8,761 bases of DNA, from assembly GCA_026387255.1 (NCBI GenBank), contig JAPLMA010000084.1, positions 1-8,761 of the forward strand, in the 5' to 3' direction. This document shows, piece after piece, positions 1 through 5,780 of this stretch (position 1 is the first letter of the stretch; each line of letters starts with the position of its first letter). The notes beneath the pieces are model-generated. The model saw only the letters and a program-made list of their open reading frames with translations, ran no database searches and was not told the origin of the DNA. A program made the translations under genes and the position numbers. This DNA is from Candidatus Omnitrophota bacterium (lineage in GTDB: Bacteria; Omnitrophota; Gorgyraeia; Gygaellales; Profunditerraquicolaceae).

Positions 1-447
1 GCCTTTACCTATCTAAATCTTTTCGGAGAGGCTTTTCATAATTTTATTGATGGTTTGGCCATTGCCGCGAGCTTTATCATTTCCATTAAATTAGGGATTG
101 TTACGACGCTGGCGATTATTTTACATGAGATTCCCAAGGAGTTGGGAAACTTCGGAGTACTTATTTATGGCGGTTTTAGCCGCAAAAAAGCCCTGCTTTA
201 TAATTTTATTTCAGCGTTGATGGCAATAATTGGAGCGCTAACAGGTTATTTTATCTCTGATTTTATGCAGGGTTTTTCTACTTTTATTATGCCTTTAACT
301 GCAGGAGGATTTATTTATATTGCCATGTCAGACCTTATTCCGGAAGTGCATAAAGAGAGTAATCAAAAACGTGCTACTTTAGCTTTTATTGCTTTTTTAT
401 TGGGTATTGTTTTTATGGCAGTCGCTAAGAAATTCTTACCATGTTAG
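1..447 (+). CDS. ZIP family metal transporter, 3' part (5' end outside window)
   Basis: This is the C-terminal 148 codons of a ZIP (ZRT/IRT-like) membrane transporter for divalent metals such as zinc, iron or manganese; the open frame runs in from base 1, so the true start lies upstream. The segment HNFIDGLAIAASF (visible residues 13-25) is the classic metal-binding TM4 motif, and HEIPKELGNF (42-51) is the TM5 motif. Further hydrophobic segments follow at about 66-86, 90-108 and 128-143, as expected for TM6-TM8. The usual TM5 form in the LIV-1-like branch is HEIPHELGDF or HEIPQE-GDF; here Lys46 replaces the His/Gln and Asn50 the Asp, which changes a likely metal-ligand position. The next gene starts 35 bp downstream, so cotranscription is possible. 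Family assignment is firm; the transported metal and direction cannot be told. Confidence 0.93.
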   Translation, partial: AFTYLNLFGEAFHNFIDGLAIAASFIISIKLGIVTTLAIILHEIPKELGNFGVLIYGGFSRKKALLYNFISALMAIIGALTGYFISDFMQGFSTFIMPLTAGGFIYIAMSDLIPEVHKESNQKRATLAFIAFLLGIVFMAVAKKFLPC

Positions 448-482
448 TCAAAGATTAGACATTAATCCGCAAAATAAATTCT

Positions 483-1463
483 ATGAAGATCAAAGCGTTG
501 GCTTTAATTTCCGGAGGCCTGGATAGTTTATTAGCCGCTAAGCTTATTCTGGATCAAGGATGCGAGGTTATCGGATTGCATTTTAAGATTCCCTTCTGTA
601 AGATAGATATAAAAAAAAGTTTTCCGGATATTGGTATAAAAATAATTGAAGTGGATTTAGGGGGAAAATTTCTTAAGCTTATTCGCCAACCGCATTATGG
701 TTTTGGTTCAAATATGAATCCTTGCATTGATTGTAAGATTCTTATGTTTAGCCAAGCCAAGGAGTTAATGTCTGGATTAGGGGCTAAGTTTATTATTACC
801 GGTGAAGTACTCGGCCAGCGTCCGATGTCTCAGAATAAACAGGCCTTAAAGTTAATCCGACAGAGAAGCGGCCTGGATGATTTATTACTGCGGCCGCTCT
901 CGGCGCAGTTTTTCCCTCCGAGTTTGGCGGAGAAAGAGGGCTGGGTTAAAAGAGAGAAATTACTTAATTTTAATGGCCGGATGCGCATTCCGCAGATGCG
1001 GCTGGCTCGCGATTTAGGCCTTAATGATTACGCCAATCCTGCCGGAGGATGTTTGTTGACCGATCCTGGTTTTTCTAAAAGATTAGTAGAACTCTTGGCA
1101 CATGATGAATTAAATTTGGAAAATTTAGAACTTTTAAAGGTGGGCAGGCATTTTCGTTTAGGGGAACATACCCGGTTGGTGGTGGGTAGGGATAAAGGTG
1201 AAAATAACCAATTGGCTCAATTAGCTCGGGCAAGGGACTATTTATTTAGCCCACAGAAAGATCTCGCCGGCCCTACTGCTTTGGCCAGGGGGCTAATTAA
1301 CCAAGAGTTAATTTTTTTATCTAGCCAGATAACTTCCGCTTATACGGATGCTCTGGGTTTAAAGAAGATCGGGGTATTTTATCGACAGCTGCCCGCAGTT
1401 AAAGAGAATCTGCATCAGATACCCTATTTGCCAAAAGAAAATTTTGCGTATTTATTCATATGA
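483..1463 (+). CDS. ThiI-like PP-loop sulfurtransferase fused to NFACT-R-like domain
   Basis: A 326-residue protein with an N-terminal PP-loop ATPase domain: the pyrophosphate-binding SGGLDS motif is at residues 10-15, in the position seen in ThiI/MnmA-type tRNA thiolases. A CIDC pair (Cys81, Cys84), the segment TGEVLGQRPMSQ (106-117) and an AGGC segment with Cys190 follow; these could carry sulfur or bind metal. From about residue 216 the C-terminal part (LLKVGRHFRLG, then VVGRDKGENNQL and a GPTALARG stretch) resembles the NFACT-R RNA-binding domain, which is known fused to ThiI-like PP-loop proteins in bacteria. The inferred role is adenylation and thiolation of an RNA base, probably in tRNA. 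It lacks the N-terminal THUMP domain of classical ThiI. ATG is chosen because the PP-loop begins nine residues later; no Shine-Dalgarno sequence is visible. The stop overlaps the amrS start (ATGA). Confidence 0.85.
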   Translation: MKIKALALISGGLDSLLAAKLILDQGCEVIGLHFKIPFCKIDIKKSFPDIGIKIIEVDLGGKFLKLIRQPHYGFGSNMNPCIDCKILMFSQAKELMSGLGAKFIITGEVLGQRPMSQNKQALKLIRQRSGLDDLLLRPLSAQFFPPSLAEKEGWVKREKLLNFNGRMRIPQMRLARDLGLNDYANPAGGCLLTDPGFSKRLVELLAHDELNLENLELLKVGRHFRLGEHTRLVVGRDKGENNQLAQLARARDYLFSPQKDLAGPTALARGLINQELIFLSSQITSAYTDALGLKKIGVFYRQLPAVKENLHQIPYLPKENFAYLFI

Positions 1464-2518
1464 AAGAAGCCGGGCTTTATACCCGTTTAGATAACCGCTG
1501 GGTACAGTGTCAACTTTGCGCGCATAGCTGTAAAATTCCAGAGAGTAAATTTGGTTTCTGTGGAGTAAGGCAGAATATTTCCGGTATTCTTTATACGCAT
1601 AATTATGCTAAACTTGTCGCCGCCAACGTCGATCCGGTTGAGAAGAAGCCACTGTATCATTTTCTTCCCGGGACATCAACTTTTTCCATTGCTAGCGCAG
1701 GGTGTAATTTCCGTTGCGGTTTCTGCCAAAACTGGGAAATTTCTCAGTTTGATCCCCGCTCGCTTATGCTCGCGGGGACTTCGTTGGATAAAAGATCTAA
1801 AGGATTTGATTTTATTAATCAGTATCCGGGTGATGATTTTAGCGCGGATAAAGTTGTAAAACTAGCGCAGCAATTTAATTGCCGTAGTATTGCCTATACT
1901 TATACTGAGCCAACGATTTATTTTGAGTTTGCTTTAGAGACAGCCAAGTTGGCTAAAGAAGCAGGCCTGCGGAATATATTTGTGACTAATGGCTATATGA
2001 GCCGGGAGGCAATTTCTTTACTGGTGCCTTATCTGGACGCCGTTAATATTGACTTGAAATTTTTTAAAGAGAGTTCTTATCAAAGGATATGTTCTGCTTC
2101 GCTTGGCCCGGTTCTTGATTCCATACAATTATTAAATGCTGCCGGAGTTTGGATTGAGATTACTACTTTAATTATTCCCGGCCAGAATGATACTCCTGAA
2201 GAGTTGAGGGCAATGGCTAAGTTTATTGCCGCGATAAATAAGGATATCCCTTGGCATCTATCGCGTTTTCATGCAGATTATAAGTTTAAAGATTATGCGC
2301 CTACTCCTGAACGTACGCTTAAACTGGCTTATGATTTAGGTATAAATCAAGGATTGCATTACGTATATGTCGGCAATTTTGGTGCCTGGGGGCAGGATAC
2401 TTTGTGTTCCAGCTGCCGGAAGCTTTTGATTAAGCGGGAGGGATTCCAAATATTAGAATCTCATCTGGCGAAAAATAGCTGTGTATTTTGCCAAACAGCT
2501 TTACCGGGAGTGTTTTAG
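1460..2518 (+). CDS. amrS: AmmeMemoRadiSam system radical SAM enzyme
   Basis: A 352-residue radical-SAM protein matching the AmrS family. The SAM/4Fe-4S motif is Cys82-x3-Cys86-x2-Cys89 (AGCNFRCGFCQN). An N-terminal cysteine cluster (Cys17, Cys20, Cys24, Cys34) and a C-terminal one (Cys316, Cys319, Cys341, Cys344) fit family members that carry extra metal sites. The segments AYTYTEPTIYFEF (145-157), VTNGYMS (175-181) and the DLK near 198-200 are also typical. The family is named for co-occurrence with AMMECR1 and MEMO1 proteins; neither is in this window, and the reaction is not settled. The gene overlaps the upstream PP-loop gene by 4 bp, which supports translational coupling and fits the lack of its own ribosome binding site. 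Between the SAM motif and the next conserved block, residues about 97-128 look longer than usual and their DNA holds a palindrome. The TAG stop lies inside another palindrome. Confidence 0.93.
   Translation: MKEAGLYTRLDNRWVQCQLCAHSCKIPESKFGFCGVRQNISGILYTHNYAKLVAANVDPVEKKPLYHFLPGTSTFSIASAGCNFRCGFCQNWEISQFDPRSLMLAGTSLDKRSKGFDFINQYPGDDFSADKVVKLAQQFNCRSIAYTYTEPTIYFEFALETAKLAKEAGLRNIFVTNGYMSREAISLLVPYLDAVNIDLKFFKESSYQRICSASLGPVLDSIQLLNAAGVWIEITTLIIPGQNDTPEELRAMAKFIAAINKDIPWHLSRFHADYKFKDYAPTPERTLKLAYDLGINQGLHYVYVGNFGAWGQDTLCSSCRKLLIKREGFQILESHLAKNSCVFCQTALPGVF
1753..1778. repeat. Palindromic segment inside amrS coding sequence
   Basis: Seven bases TCCCCGC at 1753-1759 pair with GCGGGGA at 1772-1778, and a further GC/GC pair (1762-1763 with 1768-1769) closes a TTAT loop. 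The same stretch also holds a direct repeat, GCTCGC at 1758-1763 and 1768-1773. The local GC content is well above the surrounding gene. It is read in frame as part of a variable, apparently elongated loop of the protein. Confidence 0.5.
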
Positions 2519-2547
2519 TAGGGAATAGGCATGCCTGTTCCCTACTA
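2516..2547. repeat. 32-bp palindrome, family copy 1, overlapping amrS stop
   Basis: The sequence from TAGTAGGGAA to TTCCCTACTA is self-complementary around a GGCATGCC centre, with one T/G position that would still pair in RNA. The amrS stop codon TAG (2516-2518) is its first triplet. The inner 22 bp (2521-2542) match the perfect palindrome at 5658-5679 at 19 of 22 positions, so the two look like members of one repeat family. There is no T-run after it, so it is not a standard intrinsic terminator, although it could still protect a 3' end. Confidence 0.75.
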
Positions 2548-2574
2548 AGCTAAAAATTGGCAAGCTAAAAATTG
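2547..2574 (+). repeat. Direct repeat of 13 bp, period 15
   Basis: AAGCTAAAAATTG occurs at 2547-2559 and again at 2562-2574, separated by two bases. The pair ends four bases before the TTGACA promoter element, so it could be an upstream binding site or an AT-rich UP-like stretch, or simply a slippage duplication. The function is unknown. Confidence 0.6.
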
Positions 2575-2577
2575 ATA

Positions 2578-2606
2578 TTGACAGTTTTTGAGGTTAGGGT
2601 TAAAAT
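2578..2606 (+). promoter_or_regulatory. Sigma-70-type promoter for the HAD-aminotransferase pair
   Basis: A perfect -35 box TTGACA (2578-2583), a 17-bp spacer and a -10 box TAAAAT (2601-2606, five of six consensus bases). The short inverted repeat GTTA-AAA-TAAC overlaps the -10 box and could be an operator. Transcription would begin near 2613, leaving a leader of about 80 nt that contains the 2635-2660 hairpin. Confidence 0.65.
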
Positions 2607-2634
2607 AACTTAATAGTTGATTTAGCCTACAATC

Positions 2635-2685
2635 TTACCCCTAAAAATCAATAGGGGTAAAATTTTACATAGAGTAAAATTTTAC
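2635..2685 (+). promoter_or_regulatory. Hairpin and twin 12-bp palindromes in the leader
   Basis: TTACCCCTA (2635-2643) pairs with TAGGGGTAA (2652-2660) around an 8-nt loop. It is followed by two exact copies of the palindrome GTAAAATTTTAC at 2657-2668 and 2674-2685, their starts 17 bp apart. The second copy ends nine bases before the start codon at 2695. Such spacing would suit either a dimeric DNA-binding protein or alternative RNA folds near the start codon. No known riboswitch is recognised, and the short T-runs are too weak to call a terminator with confidence. Confidence 0.55.
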
Positions 2686-2694
2686 AACTTTTCT

Positions 2695-3369
2695 ATGGCG
2701 CCAGAGAGTAATCAATTTAATTCTAAAAAGTGTATTGTATTTTTTGATTTCGATAATACTATTGCTACTTGCGATGTTTTTGATAATATGCTTTTGCTTT
2801 TTTCCAAAGATGACCGTTGGGTAGAACTGGAAAAAAGATGGAAGAGCGGCAGGATCGGCTCCAAGACTTGCCTGGAAGGCCAGTTGCGGGGTATGGATTT
2901 AAATAAAAAATCTTTGGATGCTTATTTGCCTAAGATAAAACTGGATCCTTATTTTAAGCCAATCTATAAGTTTCTCTTAGCCAGGAAAATAAAAACCTCG
3001 ATTTTAAGTGATAACTATGATTACATCCTTAACCGGGTTTTAAAAATTAACGGAATAAATAAGCTTAAAGTTTATGCTAATAAATTAAGTTTTTCCGGGG
3101 GTAAAATAATCACAGATTATCCTTTTAAGGATAAAGATTGCCAGATTTGCGCGCATTGTAAGACGAAAAACCTTTTGGCAAAAGCCTCGAAAGATTCGAT
3201 AATCATTTATGTTGGTGATGGAGAATCAGATATTTGTCCGGCTAAGCATGCGCATGTGGTATTTGCCAAGGACCATTTGCTGAGGCATCTTAAAGATAGT
3301 AAACTGGATTATATGGCCTTCTATAATTTAAAAGATGTTTTCACCTATTTAAAAAGGAAATTAATGTGA
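2695..3369 (+). CDS. HAD-superfamily phosphatase, MtnX/phosphoserine phosphatase-like
   Basis: A 224-residue cytoplasmic HAD hydrolase. Motif I is DFDNT at 18-22 (nucleophile Asp18, general acid Asp20); motif II is the Ser in ILSDNYD (Ser105); motif IV is GDGESD at 174-179 (Asp175, Asp179). A small helical cap lies between motifs I and II, as in subclass IB. The closing part, with Cys149, Cys152 and Cys155 before Lys157, then VVFAKDHLL and LKDVFTYLK, resembles MtnX, the 2-hydroxy-3-keto-5-methylthiopentenyl-1-phosphate phosphatase of methionine salvage. No other salvage gene is nearby, so the substrate is open; a phosphoserine-like substrate is the alternative. The ATG has no Shine-Dalgarno sequence, but no in-frame ATG precedes it. 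Its TGA stop overlaps the GTG of the aminotransferase. Confidence 0.82.
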   Translation: MAPESNQFNSKKCIVFFDFDNTIATCDVFDNMLLLFSKDDRWVELEKRWKSGRIGSKTCLEGQLRGMDLNKKSLDAYLPKIKLDPYFKPIYKFLLARKIKTSILSDNYDYILNRVLKINGINKLKVYANKLSFSGGKIITDYPFKDKDCQICAHCKTKNLLAKASKDSIIIYVGDGESDICPAKHAHVVFAKDHLLRHLKDSKLDYMAFYNLKDVFTYLKRKLM

Positions 3370-4781
3370 ACCCAAAACAATTGACCAAGGAATCCAAGCA
3401 TAAAAAAACGATTACCCATGATGAGCTTTTGGACCTAGAGGCAAAATATTGCTCTTGGGGGGATACGGTGCATTATGCCGAGAAGCTGAATATATTTAAG
3501 AGCGCCGAAGGAAGCTATCTTTATGACCGTCAGGGGATAGAGTATCTGGATTTACAAATGTGGTATTCGGCAGTTAATTTCGGTTATCGGAATAAGCGTC
3601 TGAATACTGCTTTAAAAAATCAGATTGATGTCTTACCGCAATTGGCCTGTCAATATTTGCATGAGGAGAAGATTCGGTTGGCCGCGAAATTAGCGCAAAA
3701 GAATGAACGTACTTTTGAAGAAAAAGGGCGGATTCATTTTAATGTCGGCGGATCAAGCGCTCTGGAAGATTCTTTAAAGTTAGTGCGCAATTATTCCGGC
3801 CGCAGCCTGGTTTTTGCTTTTATGGGAGGTTATCACGGTAGGACATTAGCTGCCTCAGCGATTACCTCAAGTTTTAGATATCGGGAGCGTTTTGGCCATT
3901 TTGGTGACCGGGCGATGTTTGTGCCGTATCCTTATTGTTTTAGATGCCCGTATGATAAAAAAAGAGATTTTTGCGATTTGTATTGTTTGAAGCAATTTGA
4001 GAGGCTTTTTGAAACTGAGTATTATTCAGTAGTAAATAAAAAGAATAACAAGTGTGAGTTCGCTGCTTTTTACGCCGAAGCTATTCAAGGCACCGGTGGC
4101 TATATTGTTCCGCCCCAGGAATATTATTCAGGATTAAAGGAGATTCTGGATCGTTATGGAATTCTTTTTATCGATGATGAGATACAGATGGGGTTTTTTC
4201 GTACGGGTAAATTTTGGGCGATTGAACATTTTAATATTACTCCTGATATTCTGGTTTTTGGTAAGGCTTTGACCAACGGGTTGAATCCGATAAGCGGGGT
4301 TTGGGCTAAAGAGAAATTAATTTCACCGGAAGTTTTCCCTCCGGGTTCCACCCATGCAACATTCTCCTCTAATCCTTTGGGCACAGCTGCAGGCCTGGAG
4401 GTAATGAAACTAATTGAAGAATCGGATTTTTCAACTTCAGTTCCCAAGAAAGGGCAGTATTTTATTGCCCAGCTTAAAAAGCTGCAAAAGAAATATCCGC
4501 AGATGGGGGATGTGGGGGGTATTGGCCTGGCTTTGAGAATAGAGATGTGTGAGAAAGACGGCTATACTCCAAACAAGGAGCTTACGGATAAGATTACTAA
4601 TCTAGGGTTAAGCGGGACGCTTAATGTCGGCGGCAAGCGCCGGGGATTAATTTTAGATGTGGGTGGTTATTATAAAAATGTTTTTACTATTGCTCCGTCA
4701 TTTTATATTACCGAAGAAGAAATTGATTTGGGGGTGGAGCTTTTTGACGAGGCGTTAAATAGAGCATTGAAGGAGCCCTAA
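3366..4781 (+). CDS. Class III pyridoxal-phosphate aminotransferase
   Basis: A 471-residue fold-type I PLP enzyme of aminotransferase class III (4-aminobutyrate/acetylornithine group). Visible marks are the phosphate-binding GGSSALEDSLKLVR (128-141), GGYHGRT (154-160), the IDDEIQMGFFRTG segment (269-281) with the Asp that contacts the pyridine nitrogen, and FGKALTNG, in which Lys300 should form the Schiff base. A cysteine cluster, Cys191, Cys194, Cys203 and Cys207, resembles the YCYRCP-type insertion of some 4-aminobutyrate aminotransferases and may bind metal or Fe-S. Some class III members are phospho-lyases rather than transaminases, so the reaction is uncertain. Start is GTG at 3366, overlapping the upstream stop (GTGA), with AAGGAA at 3354-3359 as ribosome binding site. 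The coupling to a phosphatase suggests consecutive steps on one metabolite. Confidence 0.9.
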   Translation: MNPKQLTKESKHKKTITHDELLDLEAKYCSWGDTVHYAEKLNIFKSAEGSYLYDRQGIEYLDLQMWYSAVNFGYRNKRLNTALKNQIDVLPQLACQYLHEEKIRLAAKLAQKNERTFEEKGRIHFNVGGSSALEDSLKLVRNYSGRSLVFAFMGGYHGRTLAASAITSSFRYRERFGHFGDRAMFVPYPYCFRCPYDKKRDFCDLYCLKQFERLFETEYYSVVNKKNNKCEFAAFYAEAIQGTGGYIVPPQEYYSGLKEILDRYGILFIDDEIQMGFFRTGKFWAIEHFNITPDILVFGKALTNGLNPISGVWAKEKLISPEVFPPGSTHATFSSNPLGTAAGLEVMKLIEESDFSTSVPKKGQYFIAQLKKLQKKYPQMGDVGGIGLALRIEMCEKDGYTPNKELTDKITNLGLSGTLNVGGKRRGLILDVGGYYKNVFTIAPSFYITEEEIDLGVELFDEALNRALKEP

Positions 4782-5641
4782 ATTTTGTATTTCTCAAAAA
4801 AAGCTAATGTTTTTGCCGCAACTTTATCTCTTTCCTGATCCGCGATAATAATATGGTAGGAGTCTTCGAATAATAATACCGCTTTGTCTTTTGAGCCGAT
4901 GTTATTATAGATATAATAAGAATTTTTAGGGCTGGTGACATCGTCATCCTTGGCCTGGAGCAATTGTATGGGCGTAGTTACGGACGGTAGTATATTCATA
5001 ACGCGCTTTGCTAATAAGTGATTTTGATGCATACTGGACACGGGTATAACCGGGTATCCGTAGAGATGCACTTTACTGTAATCGAAGAGATCTGATTTTT
5101 TATAAAAGTTTTCAATCCTTGAGCGTAGCCTTTGGTTTTTAATTCCGTAAGGGTAGCCTTCTTTAAGATAAAAATAATATTGCAGGGGTGTTTTAAAAAC
5201 CAGAGGTAAAAGAAATCTTAACTTTGGGTTGGCCCAGCCATCAAAGAATAGAGTGGGGGAGAAGCAATTCAAAGCTTTTACTTTATGGGGGAATTCATGC
5301 GCGAGTAATATTCCGATCAGGGCGCCAAAAGACAGCCCGGCCACAAATATATTTTCATAATCATTTGCGTATTTAGTAAATTCTATACGCACAGAGTTAT
5401 AAAGCTCTTCCCAGGTTGTGCGCTTAAGGCAAGAAATAGATTTATCATGGTTGGCCATTAAAGGGCAGGCGACGGAAAATCCGCTTTTGTTTAAATTTTT
5501 GGCAATCGAGCCCATTTCATTAGCGGTGCCGGTTAGTCCGTGGATGAGCAGGCATAGATTTTTGTCTCCGGGTAGAAAGAAGCCGGTATTCGGTATATCG
5601 GTGATTAAGCGTTTGTCTTCTTTGGTGGAAAAAATTATCAT
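4778..5641 (-). CDS. Alpha/beta hydrolase, carboxylesterase/lysophospholipase-like
   Basis: A 287-residue alpha/beta-hydrolase-fold protein. HGLTG at 34-38 forms the oxyanion region, GLSFG at 102-106 carries the nucleophile Ser104, the acid is one of Asp232-Asp234 in AKDDDVTSP, and His263 in SYHIII completes the triad. Residues about 130-215 form a longer cap than in minimal esterases. The layout resembles Est30-type carboxylesterases and monoacylglycerol lipase-like proteins. No signal peptide or membrane segment is seen, so it is probably cytoplasmic. It faces the aminotransferase gene, and the two stop codons overlap by 4 bp (4778-4781) with no terminator between them. No Shine-Dalgarno sequence precedes the ATG at 5641. 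The substrate cannot be named; a link to the aminotransferase is not implied by the convergent orientation. Confidence 0.88.
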   Translation of the reverse strand: MIIFSTKEDKRLITDIPNTGFFLPGDKNLCLLIHGLTGTANEMGSIAKNLNKSGFSVACPLMANHDKSISCLKRTTWEELYNSVRIEFTKYANDYENIFVAGLSFGALIGILLAHEFPHKVKALNCFSPTLFFDGWANPKLRFLLPLVFKTPLQYYFYLKEGYPYGIKNQRLRSRIENFYKKSDLFDYSKVHLYGYPVIPVSSMHQNHLLAKRVMNILPSVTTPIQLLQAKDDDVTSPKNSYYIYNNIGSKDKAVLLFEDSYHIIIADQERDKVAAKTLAFFEKYKI

Positions 5642-5657
5642 ATTTATACAAATTCAT

Positions 5658-5679
5658 GGGAACCGGCATGCCGGTTCCC
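5658..5679. repeat. Perfect 22-bp palindrome, family copy 2
   Basis: GGGAACCGGCA (5658-5668) is followed by its exact reverse complement (5669-5679). It shares the frame GGGAA--GGCATGCC--TTCCC with the palindrome at 2521-2542. It lies 16 bp upstream of the hydrolase start, so it would be in that gene's leader. It lacks a T-run and is taken to be a dispersed repeat rather than a terminator. Confidence 0.75.
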
Positions 5680-5692
5680 CGGATATAAAAAA

Positions 5693-5722
5693 CATATAAA
5701 AAATTTGTTATTATTAATTCAA
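5693..5722 (-). promoter_or_regulatory. Possible promoter for the minus-strand hydrolase
   Basis: On the minus strand TTGAAT (5722-5717) is followed after 18 bp by TATATG (5698-5693). Both boxes are only partial matches in a very AT-rich region where chance hits are common. If real, the transcript would carry the 5658-5679 palindrome as a hairpin in its leader. Confidence 0.25.
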
Positions 5723-5730
5723 CTATTGTA

Positions 5731-5739
5731 TGCTAAAAT
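5731..5739 (+). promoter_or_regulatory. Extended -10 promoter for the transporter operon
   Basis: TG at 5731-5732, one base, then TAAAAT at 5734-5739 form an extended -10 element. The -35 region (TTATTA at 5711-5716) is poor, which extended -10 promoters tolerate. Transcription would begin near 5746, giving a leader of about 35 nt before the ATG at 5781. Confidence 0.45.
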
Positions 5740-5780
5740 ATACCTAAATACAAGATAACTCTTTATACATAAAATCTTTC

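Noticed and set aside
483..1463. Assignment of the PP-loop gene as MnmA, QueC or asparagine synthetase
   Set aside because: SGGLDS is shared by all, but the C-terminal NFACT-R-like part and the absence of a glutamine amidotransferase or MnmA-type middle domain favour the ThiI-like group.
1605..1859. 84-codon open frame on the plus strand inside amrS
   Set aside because: It lies wholly within the strongly conserved amrS frame, including its SAM motif, and its own translation resembles no known family.
2516..2547. Intrinsic terminator after amrS
   Set aside because: The stem is strong but no T-run follows; the match to 5658-5679 points to a repeat.
2589..2602. Telomere-like GGTTAGGGTT
   Set aside because: A single unit and a half inside a promoter spacer; chance is sufficient explanation.
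4154..4447. Antisense open frame inside the aminotransferase gene
   Set aside because: The plus strand here encodes the catalytic PLP-binding core; the antisense translation has no recognisable domain or ribosome binding site.
5418..5699. Plus-strand open frame antisense to the hydrolase start
   Set aside because: The minus-strand frame holds the HGLTG motif; the plus-strand frame would also run through the 22-bp palindrome.
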